NCBI GenBank assembly: GCA_009760855.2
Contig: WPIO01000218.1
Location: 1-62,000, forward strand
Direction: 5' to 3'
Length of the DNA stretch: 62,000 nt
From: Cristatella mucedo
Lineage: Eukaryota; Bryozoa; Phylactolaemata; Cristatellidae
This document shows, piece by piece, positions 48,595 to 62,000 of this stretch. Position numbers and translations under genes: made by a program. The notes below the pieces were generated by a model that worked only from the letters and a program-made list of their open reading frames with translations, ran no database searches and was not told the origin of the DNA. The first letter of the stretch is position 1. Each line of letters opens with the position of its first letter.

Positions 48595-50438
48595 CTGCAG
48601 ATGGAATCGATCGCCGTATAATAATAAGTGCTAACTGGCATGCGACTTAGGTAGACTCAACCATTTTAGAAACACCAAAAATCACGAGCCCTAAATGCAC
48701 CTGGGTTAGTTCACTAGAGATTCACGAGTGATCAATCTCTATTGAATCACGTGACACCAACAAACTGAATCTCGTTACTTCAGCTCACTCACCTTAATCT
48801 GATCTGCAAATTCTTGTTCTTCACATTGCCGAAGAGCTGCAAGAAAATTCTCAGCTCCATTTTCCCCCTTCACTAATACGTATTCCACGAGTTTAAAAAC
48901 TCTTTCTATTCTTGTGGGCAGGGCCTACAAAACAAACAGGCTGAGAGTCAGGAAAAGATAAGGCAGAGACTTTTGACGCCAGATTTCTCTGACTAGCGTA
49001 CGTTCACGTGCTGCTTCTGAACACGTTGTAATGTCAAGTTGCTATAAGAGCGTACCGTGTTCAATATTCCGATAGAGGCACCGTTAAATAATTACAGAAC
49101 AGGGTTATAGAGAATGAATATCCAATAGTTACTGTTCCATAAATGTTAAGAACGGCCGTTTATTGAAGTAGCAGTTGCGTTCAGGCTCAGACAATTTCAA
49201 TTTTAACTCACGAAATCAGTACTTGCCAGCAATGCAGGACTGTATCTTAGCGTTTAACTTGTCAAGACACCCTAAAACTCAGAGAATTCGTGAAATCTCT
49301 GGGTCCTGTTAAACTCTTCCGAACCTGTTGCAAACGGTTTTGAAGGAACAAAATGGAACAGCTTATTTATTCTGCAGATCGAACCTGTGGCATGGCGATG
49401 CTCAAAACTTGCAGAGCAGTTCAGAAAGTTATGAAAGAGCTAAGCCGTAGATAGCCTTGTGGGACAGTATGAGAACTCTAATCTGTACCCGTTGATAAGT
49501 CAGAAGTGTTCCAGGTCACTAATAGCTAATCAGGAAAGCAGATCTTGGTAAAGTAACTTGCTTCTTTAACCGTATCTGTAAGCGAAATTGATAAATGGCT
49601 AATGTTAGCTACATAGGTAAACTAAAATTTGGGCTTCTTTAGCCAGTAATACCAAATCCAACTTTGTGACATCCCGTATTGACTTCTGTAACTCACTGCT
49701 TGCTGGTCTATCGGCTTGTGCAATCAGGAGCTCACAGCTTGTGCAAAACTCTGCAGCTATTCTTGTCTGTCGTGAGTGCTACAACGGCCACCGTGCATCA
49801 ATTCTCTCCAACCTACACTGGCTCCTAGTCAAGCAACGCATCGACTTCAAATGGCGTGTCGCTCACTTTTAGGTATCTTCATTCGTTTGCTCTAGCCTAC
49901 CTATCTAATCTACTTCCGTACCAAGCTGAACATAGCACCACTCCTTTTTCTGAATCTAATAGTGTACTTAGTATGAGTATCGATTCATAGGAGGCCGTGC
50001 TGTTTGTTCGTTTGGTCCAAAAGGCTGAAACTCACTTCCGACTAGCATCACGAAAATCTCCACCACAAGACTCGACCACTTTAAAAAACTAAACATGTGT
50101 TAGACAACAACAACTACTCTCCTACTCCCGACTGAGGCTCCTTCTTTCTAGCGGTCCTGAGCTGCTACTTTTGATCTAGTCACTACTTCAACTACTCTAT
50201 GCTGCCTGAAATGAAGTCTCCGGCTACCGAATGCATACTGAAATCCACTTAGGATATTCGGTCACTGTGTAGAAAACTCTCCTTCGTAGCACCTTAATAG
50301 TTTTTTTCGGATTTGTGGAGTTACAGACGGAGCTTTATTGCATGGCATAGGCAGTTTGCGATTCGCACACCATGTTGAAGAGGAAAATAGTAGTATTTTC
50401 CCATATATATACATAAATATAAATAAATAAATAAATAA

Positions 50439-50520
<82 letters not shown>

Positions 50521-51302
50521 GTCTTTGCTAGAGTTGCTTGCCCGGCACTGGGTTGAAATAGTCAGCCACAGGAAACTAGCAATAAAAATTATTTCTTCCG
50601 TCGTATCACCTTGTGTTAAGGGCGACGTTTGCATGCTTGGCATAGGGGGGTGTGTGAGTATTGTGCAAGGATAGCACTGACATAGGTGCACTGCGACATC
50701 ATGTGCTTGCGAGCACAATTCAGGAAAACTCTTTGTACTCATTAGGAAAACTCCTTGTTGGGGCTTGCTAATTCAGGTCGGTTCATGCCAAAGAACTCAC
50801 AAACCCTAAACTAACGAGGAAATACATAGCACCGGAAGCGCCACAGGCGTTGCGACCAGCTTTGGGCACTAACAATGCAACGAACCGGCATGTAAGAGTT
50901 GGCCATGCCACTTGTGGTCATGCCTCTTCTACGGCCCACACGTATTTGCTGCTAAGTAATTTTCACGTCAGCCCCCGTCTGACTGTAGGTAAAAATTTAG
51001 GATTTGACCTATGGTCGTCAAGAGACTGGTCGTTAGTTTATTCCTGCATCAGACAATTGGTTGTATTTCACAGCCAGAAGTAACTGCAGCAGGTCGTAAG
51101 CTGATACATTTAAACACGTGATACTCAGGAGGCCGAATCTGCTAAAGTAGGCAGCGTTATATACCAGTAAAACAGTAAGGCATCTGTGAGCCCACTGCTT
51201 GACCTGCAATGGAGCTTCGCATTTCGGGAGGATTGCATGCAGACTTGTTATCATAACAATAATCTAATAACAATGCACTGGATAAATCGCCCTCAGAGAA
51301 CT

Positions 51303-51401
<99 letters not shown>

Positions 51402-52649
51402 GGTGCTTTACTGTTGCTCGCCAAGGGAAATGCAATTGAATGGTGAGTAATATCAGTAACATCATTGTTCGATCGGTTACCTCTATTGCGTCGACCTCGT
51501 CGGCATTTAGCGTCCGGCGTCCTTGCAAAAACGATGCAACTTTCTTCACCTTTATGTCGGTTAGTTTGTCTGCTATAGGTACTTTAAATGCTCGGATAGC
51601 ATCGTGCAGATTTTGATAGACGGCTGGCCTTGAAGATTGAACTTCTAAAAAAAATTAATGAAAACTTTGAATGTAAACGAGAAATAAAAACCCTTTCCAC
51701 ATTTCAAACTTTCATACTCCGAGGAAGAGTTGTCTCTGTATATATTACTGGGGATGGGCTGGCACAAACACTACTGCGTGCAGTGATCCTTTCTAACCCA
51801 AAATGTGTCAGCTTGTCAGGAAGGCCAGTTGATATTTAAGCACACAGGAGTGAGTACATCTCGAAGCAGAATAATCATGTTTTTGCGAGAGTCATACTCA
51901 GCTGAGTCCATTTTTCAGGTCGCTACTTAAGACATGACGATTTGGCCACCCAAACCTATATCTAAGGCAGCTTAGGTTAAGTAAACAATGAAGTTTAGCT
52001 TGTCACTTACAGGCTAGCAGATGGTTATTGTGAAAACACGTAATTGATTAAATTAGAAATTAATTAAATCAGCATTGTAATTTGACTAGTGCATATTTTC
52101 CTTAAAGTGATAGCTATTTACGATAGCAGGTAAAGTCAGTTGAGCTTGAACCCTTCCTTTGGCATGCACGATGATGCCCCTAAGTATGAACGTCATGAAA
52201 GCTGCATTTTTGCTATAGATTGACCTCATAGCCATTGCCCAATTTCTCCTAGATACTGCGTTTGCACTACCTATTCAGGAAGTTTTAGTGGCCGACTTAG
52301 TCTGACCTGCAGCTTCTTACTCTAATGCAGAGGCCTAATATTAAAAAAGCCCTCTGCTATAACACAGGAGGTGAGTTGTGCACTCTTCACGGCCAAGGTT
52401 CTGGGTTCAAATTCTGTGGCAGGTGATCTTTAATTGCCAACCGAAAGGGTTGGCCATATCCAGTAAGGCTCTACTGCCTCTGAACTGATGAAGCTGTTAA
52501 TTCAGTTAATATGTATATCTTTCACTGCATGATAACCAAGCCATAACTGCATACAAAGTATACTGATTCATCCGCCTCATTCAAGTAGCATCAGGTGCTC
52601 CTTTACTTTGTGGCTTACACTACCACCTGTACGGGTGCATGTGCATGTG

Positions 52650-52718
<69 letters not shown>

Positions 52719-53887
52719 ATGGCCATATGCAACCTTGAGAACCGGTCATCACTATCGACATGATGTTGTGTTACACAAGCAGGACTGCTGCAAAATATGG
52801 AAAATCACGCCTTTCTATATGCATCATCTTTGTTGGATGCATTTATAGCGACAAACTATGCACCAAAAAAAAACGTGTTAGCATCATTTCGCTCAAAGCA
52901 ATTATAACACCAGCTAGTGCCATGCAGTACGGCTGTCACGTTTGTTAAAGGCAAAGCAATAGTGACTGTCTCTATAGGGCCTTCCTGCAGATTAGGAATC
53001 ACGGGAGCCCTGAGGTAGAGCAGAACAAAGAGTCCACAGCTAGCGGCAGGACACGAGAAATCTCTTACTCGTTGGATGCATATGTCAAAGCTCCAGCCAC
53101 CAGCTGGCTGAAATACAACTTCTCCTAGCAAAGAGCTTTAAAGTGCCGGATTCAACACATGTGGGACAATCACCAAGCCATCATATCCTTAAGTGACCTG
53201 ACTGCTTATGTGTACATGCAGCGATGTATATATGTAGCGATGCATGGACATCCCGTCTCGACTTCAGCAACTCACTGCTTACTGGCCTACCGGCATGTGC
53301 GATCAGGCGATTTCAGCTGGTGCCAAACTCTGCAGCTAGGCTTGTCTGTCGTGAGCTTTGCAGTTGCCACATTTGTCCACTTCTCTCCGACCTGCACTGG
53401 CTACCAGTCAAGACACGGATTGAATTCAAGGTTTTGTCGCTCACTTTTAGGTCACTCCCTTCTTTGGCTCCAGCCTATGTCTCAGATATACTCCACCATC
53501 AGGCCAAGCATCGTACCGCCTGCTTCTCGGAATCCAACAGTCTACAACTACTTCGTACAAAACCTCAAATCCTTTGGAGACCGTGCATTTAGTTCGTATG
53601 CTTCCAAAGCCTGGAACTCCCTACCGATCCTCGTCAGAACATCCACTGACTTGACCACATTTAAAAGGAACTTAAAACACACCTATTTAGGACAGCATTT
53701 AGTGGGTTCCGCCTACTTGTCCTCGATGTGCTTATGCATGCTGACACTGTGAATGCTGCCACTAACCACATTTGCAAGCTGACCCTGTGCATGTCATCCC
53801 TAACCCTGTTAGTCATTTTGTTTGATTATCAAGCATGATATTACTCACCATTCAATTGCATTTCTCTTTGCAGCAAATGTAAAGCGT

Positions 53888-53926
<39 letters not shown>

Positions 53927-55179
53927 GAGGTCTCCGAAGGCGCCTTATCAAGTGCATTATTATTAATATTAATATAATTATTATTTTAATGAACGGTCAA
54001 GCAGATTCTCGATTGTAGTCAAGTCAAAATGTCTAAGCAAGTAGTTCAAGAGTGTCAAAAAGAGTCATGTAATCCATATTTAGGGACGTCTTAGAGGTTG
54101 AGTTATGGGTCTGCATGAAAAGCACGATACAGGCAAGCTCATGATTCACGAACTGATGGAACATTACCTAAATTAGGTTACTTACACGCCTGAGCTAAAA
54201 CAATCACGTAAAAGGTTTTAAGTAAGACACCGTATTGAATTTTTTAATCGGGCGATATTCACGCCCAGTAGCTAGCATCCTTAGGAAAGCTTGCTATAGT
54301 GAACATGATACTAACGGTCACTTATTTCAAAGACCAGTTGCATGTAACATGCAATACATCGTGAACCTGGATATTAACAAGCATTACCGAAAGAAATGAA
54401 AACAAGACTAGTTCTAGAGGGCAAAGGGAAAGCATAATGCATCAGTTGGCCGTGAGTCAACCCGTCAAAGATGATATGCCATTGCAGTTAATGACTTTCT
54501 CAAGAAGACAAGTCTTCACTTTGTGTCCATACCAACTGAAAAGCTCGATGCCCTAAAGATTTAGATACAGCGACAGTGGCATTTATGCGACCGGATGGCG
54601 ACGAGTGGATCGATGGGGAGCCCACTTACGAGCAGCAAACTTAGAAAAGGTAGGCTAGTGCAAGGATGTGAAGCCGCATGTAAGACGGACTAGCAGTCTT
54701 GAAATCGTATCTACCCTTGATAGAGAGCCAGCGAAACTAAAGCAGAATTAGACCAACGTTGCAGAATGGCTGTTGTCAGTAGTCCAGACATGTCTGTGGT
54801 TTGAAATAGTTGACGATCAACTGCACAGATCTGGATTCCTAGCTAAATGGAACAGCATGAATTTACACTGGATATCTACATACAACAAGACTTTTTGCAG
54901 TGTAACTAGAGCTTCTACTAGGGAAGTAGGTGACTAACGGCAATCGAGTCGACCACAGTGCACAGCCGCGACCATATCTGCACATCCCAGCATATCGGTC
55001 ATATATCGACGGTCACTGTCAGATGTCAACGACCTACCTGCTACGTCTCCAGGTACCGGTACCGGCGCTGGTGCCGTGGCTTTAGGTGCCGAAGAAGCCG
55101 GATTCGTAGCTGCTGTAAGTGCTTCAGCTCCCCCTTCAGGAGCTCTTTGATCTATAATAATGAACATTTTGGCAGTCAT
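48571..55179 (-). CDS. CARD-only protein gene, copy 2 (four coding exons)
   Basis: Exons 55179-55038, 51644-51481, 48924-48793 and 48594-48571 on the minus strand. All coding bases and splice sites match copy 1, so the predicted 153-residue product is the same. Each intron differs from copy 1 by microsatellite length and scattered changes only. Identical exons within slightly different introns point to recent duplication, with or without selection or gene conversion. The uncertainties of copy 1 (true first exon, tiny last exon) apply equally. Confidence 0.6.
48793..48924 (-). CDS. CARD gene copy 2, exon for helices 4-6
   Basis: Same 132-nt phase 0/0 exon, with acceptor TTTGTTTTGTAG and donor AAG|GTGAGT. 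No base difference from copy 1 was seen. Confidence 0.78.
50403..50518. repeat. (TAAA)n/(AT)n microsatellite, unit 2
   Basis: About 116 bp, the shortest of the three alleles of this locus in the array. Confidence 0.95.
51306..51401. repeat. (CT)n microsatellite, unit 2
   Basis: About 96 bp, embedded in the same L2-A 3' end as in unit 1. The left edge still reads AGAGAACTCAATCTCTCTCT, showing the L2-A seed. Confidence 0.95.
51481..51644 (-). CDS. CARD gene copy 2, exon for helices 1-3
   Basis: Same 164-nt exon as 40615-40778, identical in sequence and splice sites. Confidence 0.75.
52651..52717. repeat. (TG)n microsatellite, unit 2
   Basis: About 67 bp, longer than in unit 1. Confidence 0.95.
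53237..53985 (+). mobile_element. L2-A C-terminal part and 3' UTR (unit 2)
   Basis: Duplicate of 42362-43110, with the embedded (GA)n at 53891-53925. Confidence 0.85.
55038..55179 (-). CDS. CARD gene copy 2, first coding exon
   Basis: Same as 44169-44310: ATG at 55179, Ala/Pro-rich, donor GCAG|GTAGGT. Confidence 0.55.
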
Positions 55180-55676
55180 AATCTGGCTGGTCTACCAAGC
55201 CGTCAGTTCAGTATGTGCTCATCAAATATCTCAGCTAGAAAATCAAACTGTTCGTGAAAGAAAATTGTATATGTACAAGCTTAGTCACTATTACCTAGAT
55301 AGAATTTAAATCTGCACATTGCTTGTTGGCCAGGTCATAAGTCATTCAATAATCTCCTTCATTCACAATCATAAATTCACTGATCCCATGCCTTGGTTTA
55401 TCATTGCTAATTTATTAGCAGCTCTCAGTTACAACCCTGTGGCCAAGCTCCTAGTTCATATCCCAGCTTATGCATTCAAAGGATTATACAAGATGCCGGC
55501 CAGTGTCTGGGCAAAAATTGACCATATAAGGCAGTAACCATTATTCACTCGGGTATTCATTCCTCTTGCTGGCAAACGCAATGTTTTATGATAAGGGACT
55601 GAAGAGGGACATTCCCTCCATTAAAGCTGCCTGCATCACTAGGAGCAGCTCAGACGCAGTACCACATGTTAGGAGA

Positions 55677-55850
55677 GCCGTGATAGTACACTAGGTAAGG
55701 CTGTGGCTTTTCACGACTTCGGGGCCGAGGTCGTGAGTTCGAATCCTGTGGTTGGCGACTATTTATTGCTGCTGCAAGCAGTTGTTATCGCTGTAAAGGC
55801 ACTTCTGTCGCTATGCAAAAAAGCCAGTTAAATCGGCCAGTATTTTTGTG
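55677..55850 (+). repeat. tRNA-derived SINE, copy 5 (unit 2)
   Basis: Duplicate of the unit 1 SINE at 44812-44985, carried by the tandem duplication rather than by a separate insertion. Confidence 0.8.
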
Positions 55851-56340
55851 GGTTGTGTGCCCATTCACTTGATTGAAGTAGTTCTACCCCCAATATGACC
55901 CAACGTAAAAGGACACACAAAATTCATCAATCCACTGAAGAATTTGCTTAACATCTTTTGTCTTCTTGCCGGTGAAGCTCTTTGACTGAATTGGCATGCA
56001 GTGTCAGCCACAATAAAGAAATTCAACTGCCCTTTCCTTATTTAGGCAATCAAAGTAGGCCTTACAGTTCAACTGCCATGCTTACCCCTTTGCTTTTAAG
56101 AAAGCACGAACGATGCCGTCTGGATGGCATTTAATTCGGTAGCCGCCTGGATAAATCATCAGGCAAAGTAGCAAGACCAATCTTCAAATCTTGTGTAATC
56201 CAACATAGGGCATTTTACAGTTAACCAACCTGGAATAGCCGATTGGCCAACCGGTAGTTGGCCCAACCGTTTCCTACCTATACACATGTACTTTCCAGCA
56301 AGCCCTGCGCCAGACTGAAACACTTGGCTGCTCCAGACGA

Positions 56341-56965
56341 ACTAAATGCACGGTCTCCAAAGGATTTGAGGTTTCTATGAGGCATTTGTAGACTGTTGGA
56401 TTCCGAAAAGGAGGCGGTACGATGCTTGTCCTCGTGGGAAAGTAGATCTGAGAAATAGCCTCAAGCCAAAGAAAGAAGTGACCCTAGAGGTGGGCGACAA
56501 AAAAACCTTGAAGTCAATCCGTTGCTTGACTGGTAGCCAGTGCAGGTCGGCGAGAAGTTGCATAATGTGGCCACTGCCACGTTCACGACAGACAAGCCTA
56601 GCTGCAGCGTTTTGCACCAGCTGCAATCGCCTGATCGCACATGCCGGTATGCTAGTAAGCAGTGAGTTGCCGAAGTCGAGACGGGATGTCATGAATGCAT
56701 GGACCAAATTGGACGTCGTATCCTAATCTAACCAAGCCCGAATTTTAGCAATGTCATGAAGCTGAAAGTAGGCCGATTTGACTGTGGAGCTGATGTGGTC
56801 GTCTAACGAGAGGTCGCTTTGGAACATGACACCTAGATTTAGAGCTGATTAGGCAGGATATATGCTGCCAGAGCCAATTTTGAGCTTTAGCCTTTCCAAG
56901 TTCTGAATTACAGTGTTTTTTTACCCATCACTAGCAAGTTAGTTTTATCATCTTTCTAGGCGGTT
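56341..56965 (-). mobile_element. L2-A C-terminal fragment (unit 2)
   Basis: Duplicate of 45470-46090. An extra A in an A run near 56501 shifts the frame relative to unit 1. Confidence 0.85.
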
Positions 56966-59224
56966 TACATTTAGTATATGGCAAGTAAATTACATACTGT
57001 TAAGTTGGTCTTATCCTCATTCAGTTTAAGAAAATGTCTGCCCTTCGAGCATAGTCCTAACAGTTTCGTAAAAGCGGCCGTGGACTTAACCAACTACTAA
57101 TGGCACGGTAAATATGAACGTGCACTATGTGCACTCCCACTAAAAAGGTAAATTTACGGCAGCCGTCAAACTTACCGGGACTAATAAGCCTTCTTTACTG
57201 TTCTCCGTGTGTACCGAACCTATGGAAAAAAGTAGTTTGTGACTAAAGTATTGGCTATCTCTTCAAAGCTGATGACTCCCAATTGTATTTTTATTTATAT
57301 CAGCTGAATCTGACACAGCGATTGAAAAACTGAACACTAATCTTTCAAACATTCGGTCAGACACTATCAATTCATCACCCTCAGTCCTTTGCTGCACATC
57401 AATGTACTCCTACAAAGCCACTCTCTGAGACCACTTCAGAAAGCTTGCAAATGAGGATTACTGCTAACCAATCAGACTTACTGATGCCTACTTTTGACCC
57501 TTTTAGATACTCGAAATTGAAGCGGCTGACACGACTCGCCTATTGCAGGTGAATACAGTGGCACAGCCTCTAGGCTCGGAAGTGGCACATATCCTTTTGC
57601 ACAGGATCGTCTACCTCGGGCTGCCGCCTTAATCCATGTTCGGACCATAACCGACGGCAAACTTCTGTACCACATCCACTAGATGAGCTTTCGGCCAGTG
57701 GGCATAAAATAAGTGCTGTATGTGCTCATTCTTCCATCCGCTTTTGAACTTTAGTTTTCCGTAATAAAAGTCATGCCAAAATTTTAAATCTCTCAAACTA
57801 AATGAAAATCAAATCAACCAACTATGTGTATCAAGTCGTATTATGCTTGGTTACATTGCAATCAGATTATACTACTTTTACTGTACCTGCCAAGTGCCTA
57901 GATAGCTATTCAGTTCTCTAAAGTGGCTATTCAATCGCATTACGGTGTATGTACAGTGCATTGATTGTGATTAAGTTCTCTGAGAATTCCATGAAAATGT
58001 AATTAATAGTTATTACCAAACCGTAAAAACAGATTTTTACCAGCACATCCCCCCGTAGCATTTCAATGCTATCTCAGTGTTCTTCTCGTTTAAAACCACT
58101 TTAAAATGGAAGATTGCATGAGCTCCTTAAATATGTCCACCGACGTCCAGCTATGAACGATTCCAAAACTTCATATCAGCTGGGACAACGACGAAACAGC
58201 CAAATGGTTCCATAAATTTGCGACATGCTGCTTTAAATTCACTTAGTCACGACTGGCAGATCCTCCTTCTATTGACAAAGGTGCTAACAGATGGTACACA
58301 ACTCTGAGGCTAGGCATGCCTGCAGCCAACTTCTCAACAGCCGCATAACACCACGAATTACCCACGCCTGCTGGCTCATCATTAAGCAGCATATTAACAA
58401 CAAGTTTTTTGTCACTTTTTTCTCACTAAACTCTTGATAAGAAAACTTACGTCTGACCATTGGTGGCTTATAATCAAGCGTTGGATTCAGTTCGAGATTC
58501 GGCATCCAACCTATAATTCATTCCATCTACTTCAACCAGCCTATGCTTTCGACCTTTTATCTCTTTAACTGTGCACCACCAGATCCTTAGAATCTATTCA
58601 TTCCGCACTCCCTCGTTCCAAATTCAGAACTCATTTGAAATCTTTGCTAATCGAGCTTACAGCAACTAACAGGCGACAAAATTCAGCTATCTTCTAACTT
58701 GATCCCTGCCTGCACTAACCAGGCATCATTTTTAGTTGCAGCCAAAAGCACTTCTATTCCTGTAAGAATTTCTTTGCCCTATTCAACGTGTATGTTTTTT
58801 GTTCTGGTACACTTCGCCTGTGTACCTGGCCGTGATTTCGAACAGTTTACTTGTGGGTGGTCATCTCAGCCGATAGCTATGAGTACCGTGTTTAGTGTAG
58901 CACGATGGCCTTACTCGTTCGCTTTTGAATGTTAGGTTACGACCATGCAGGCGACACAAATGTATCGATCGTCTCATCTTAAGTTTTCGATTTTTGAATG
59001 GAAAATGTCGTTTAAAGGCTCTCAGCCAGCGAATTATTACAGTCTTCTTTAAAAAAATGAGTTAAGGTTCATGCCATTAAGCACGTGGGGAAAACGTATT
59101 GTCTTGCCGGTATAGACTCTCACCAGGGCTCACTAACTGAACACACATCTGAGTTTATTTATTGCAGACACAGCAGATAGTTAGCTGGGCTCACCTGGGA
59201 TCATTCACAGTTGACTCAGCCGGA

Positions 59225-59248
59225 CTAGTCTATGATTACTTGCTGGAG
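59225..59248 (-). CDS. CARD gene copy 3, last coding exon
   Basis: Same LQQVIID and stop; AATAAATAAA at 59154-59163. The remainder of copy 3 lies mostly beyond the window. Confidence 0.5.
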   Translation of the reverse strand, partial: LQQVIID

Positions 59249-59446
59249 CTGCAGATGGAATCGATCGCCGTATAATAATAAGTGCTAACTGGCATGCGAC
59301 TTAGGTAGACTCAACCATTTTAGAAACACCAAAAATCACGAGCCCTAAATGCACCTGGGTTAGTTCACTAGAGATTCACGAGTGATCAATCTCTATTGAA
59401 TCACGTGACACCAACAAACTGAATCTCGTTACTTCAGCTCACTCAC

Positions 59447-59578
59447 CTTAATCTGATCTGCAAATTCTTGTTCTTCACATTGCCGAAGAGCTGCAAGAAA
59501 ATTCTCAGCTCCATTTTCCCCCTTCACTAATACGTATTCCACGAGTTTAAAAACTCTTTCTATTCTTGTGGGCAGGGC
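59447..59578 (-). CDS. CARD gene copy 3, exon for helices 4-6
   Basis: Same 132-nt exon and splice sites as copies 1 and 2. Unlike the surrounding unit 3 sequence it carries no homopolymer insertion and its frame is intact. The helix 1-3 exon would lie at about 62,200, outside the window. Confidence 0.75.
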
Positions 59579-60307
59579 CTACAAAACAAACAGGCTGAGA
59601 GTCAGGAAAAGATAAGGCAGAGACTTTTGACGCCAGATTTCTCTGACTAGCGTACGTTCACGTGCTGCTTCTGAACACGTTGTAATGTCAAGTTGCTATA
59701 AGAGCGTACCGTGTTCAATATTCCGATAGAGGCACCGTTAAATAATTACAGAACAGGGTTATAGAGAATGAATATCCAATAGTTACTGTTCCATAAATGT
59801 TAAGAACGGCCGTTTATTGAAGTAGCAGTTGCGTTCAGGCTCAGACAATTTCAATTTTAACTCACGAAATCAGTACTTGCCAGCAATGCAGGACTGTATC
59901 TTAGCGTTTAACTTGTCAAGACACCCTAAAACTCAGAGAATTCGTGAAATCTCTGGTCCTGTTAAAACTCTTCCGAACCTGTTGCAAACGGTTTTGAAGG
60001 AACAAAAATGGAACAGCTTATTTATTCTGCAGATCGAACCTGTGGCATGGCGATGCTCAAAACTTGCAGAGCAGTTCAGAAAGTTATGAAAGAGCTAAGC
60101 CGTAGATAGCCTTGTGGGACAGTATGAGAAACTCTAATCTGTACCCGTTGATAAGTCAGAAGTGTTCCAGGTCACTAATAGCTAATCAGGAAAGCAGATC
60201 TTGGTAAAGTAACTTGCTTCTTTAACCGTATCTGTAAGCGAAATTGATAAATGGCTAATGTTAGCTACATAGGTAAACTAAAATTTGGGCTTCTTTAGCC
60301 AGTAATA

Positions 60308-61000
60308 CCAAATCCAACTTTGTGACATCCCGTATTGACTTCTGTAACTCACTGCTTGCTGGTCTATCGGCTTGTGCAATCAGGAGCTCACAGCTTGTGC
60401 AAAACTCTGCAGCTATTCTTGTCTGTCGTGAGTGCTACAACGGCCACCGTGCATCAATTCTCTCCAACCTACACTGGCTCCTAGTCAAGCAACGCATCGA
60501 CTTCAAATGGCGTGTCGCTCACTTTTAGGTATCTTCATTCGTTTGCTCTAGCCTACCTATCTAATCTACTTCCGTACCAAGCTGGACATAGCACCACTCC
60601 TTTTTCTGAATCTAATAGTGTACTTAGTATGAGTATCGATTCATAGGAGGCCGTGCTGTTTGTTCGTTTGGTCCAAAAGGCTGAAAACTCACTTCCGACT
60701 AGCATCACGAAAATCTCCACCACAAGACTCGACCACTTTAAAAAAACTAAACATGTGTTAGACAACAAACAACTACTCTCCTACTGCCGACTGAGGCTCC
60801 TTCTTTCTAGCGGTCCTGAGCTGCTACTTTTGATCTAGTCACTACTTCAACTACTCTATGCTGCCTGAAATGAAGTCTCCGGCTACCGAATGCATACTGA
60901 AATCCGCTTAGGATATTCGGTCACTGTGTAGAAAACTCTCCTTCGTAGCACCTTAATAGTTTTTTTCGGATTTGTGGAGTTTTACAGACGGAGCTTTATT
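60308..61000 (+). mobile_element. L2 C-terminal fragment (unit 3)
   Basis: Duplicate of 38757-39450 with added homopolymer bases, for example near 60684. Confidence 0.8.
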
Positions 61001-61065
61001 GCATGGCATAGGCAGTTTTGCGATTCGCACACCATGTTGAAGAGGAAAATAGTAGTATTTTCCCC

Positions 61066-61268
<203 letters not shown>

Positions 61269-62000
61269 GTCTTCGCTAGAGTTGCTTGCCCGGCACTGGG
61301 TTGAAATAGTCAGCCACAGGAAACTAGCGATAAAAATTATTTCTTCCGTCGTATCACCTTGTGTTAAGGGCGACGTTTGCATGCTTGGCATAGGGGGTGT
61401 GTGAGTATTGTGCAAGGATAGCACTGACATAGGTGCACTGCGACATCATGTGCTTGCGAGCACAATTCAGGAAAACTCTTTGTACTCATTAGGAAAACTC
61501 CTTGTTGGGGCTTGCTAATTCAGGTCGGTTCATGCCAAAGAACTCACAAACCCTAAACTAACGAGGAAACACATAGCACCGGAAGCGCCACAGGCATAGC
61601 GACCAGCTTTGGGCACTAACAATGCAACGAACCGGCATGTAAGAGTTGGCCATGCCACTTGTGGTCATGCCTCTTCTACGGCCCACACGTCTTTGCTGCT
61701 AAGTAATTTTCACGTCAGCCCCCGTCTGACTGTAGGTAACAATTTAGGATTTGACCTATGGTCGTCAAGAGACTGGTCGTTAGTTTATTCCTGCATCAGA
61801 CAATTGGTTGTATTTCACAGCCAGAAGTAACTGCAGCAGGTCGTAAGCTGATACATTTAAACACGTGATACTCGGCAGGCCGAATCTGCTAAAGTAGGCA
61901 GCGTTATATACCAGTAAAACAGCAAGGCATCTGTGAGCCTACTGCTTGACCTGCAATGGAGCTTCACATTTCGGGAGGATTGCATGCAGACTTGTTATAA

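Larger units (their letters stand above)
47102..57974. repeat. Tandem array unit 2, about 10.87 kb
   Basis: A complete second copy. The base before the junction belongs to GTGATTAAGTTCTCTGAG, which is L2-A 3'-end sequence. Differences from unit 1 include microsatellite lengths, AAGAGTGTCAAAAAGAG against a longer A run near 54050, a 2-base indel near 54104, and TGG for TAG near 55508. Confidence 0.95.

Overview
This is animal nuclear DNA, almost certainly from an invertebrate metazoan. It has spliced exons with GT/AG junctions, polyadenylation signals, many decayed L2-like non-LTR retrotransposons, a Gypsy-type Pol gene, tRNA-derived SINEs and long dinucleotide microsatellites. I see no bacterial gene organisation. 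The species cannot be named from the sequence; sponge, cnidarian or mollusc genomes would all fit. Host genes are sparse, and most open frames are transposon relics, antisense shadows or translated microsatellites.

Layout. (1) 1-6,300: an inverted-repeat (TIR or foldback) element, a solo-LTR-like block, a minus-strand SINE, and the last two coding exons of a minus-strand PP2C-family gene. That gene resembles PP2D1 and has Asn where a metal-binding Asp is expected. (2) 6,780-19,775: two L2-like families in both orientations, here called L2-A (tail of TTA/ATT repeats) and L2-B (tail of GTAAT repeats or ACA repeats). They include a roughly 4.6-kb head-to-head pair at 11,091-15,748. (3) 19,775-25,775: an L2-B element split by a Gypsy-type element with a 957-codon protease/RT/RNase H/integrase frame. 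The Gypsy element's left end is a scrambled, partly inverted copy of its own 3' portion. (4) 25,780-36,213: further L2 fragments, SINEs, a CA repeat and a second LTR-like block with frameshifted coding remains. (5) 36,214-62,000: a direct tandem array with a unit of about 10.88 kb, two full copies and a 4-kb part of a third, nearly identical in sequence.

The most interesting content is in the tandem array. Each full unit carries, on the minus strand, what looks like a complete small gene of four coding exons with compatible phases: an Ala/Pro-rich first exon, two exons that together make a CARD (death-fold) domain, and a 7-codon last exon followed by AATAAA. The predicted product is about 153 residues, a CARD-only protein. 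Coding exons are identical between copies, while microsatellites and non-coding DNA differ slightly. This suggests recent amplification of an innate-immunity or apoptosis-type adaptor or regulator. The unit junctions lie at L2 3'-end sequence, which could have served for unequal exchange. The third unit is rich in one-base homopolymer insertions, so assembly quality there should be questioned.
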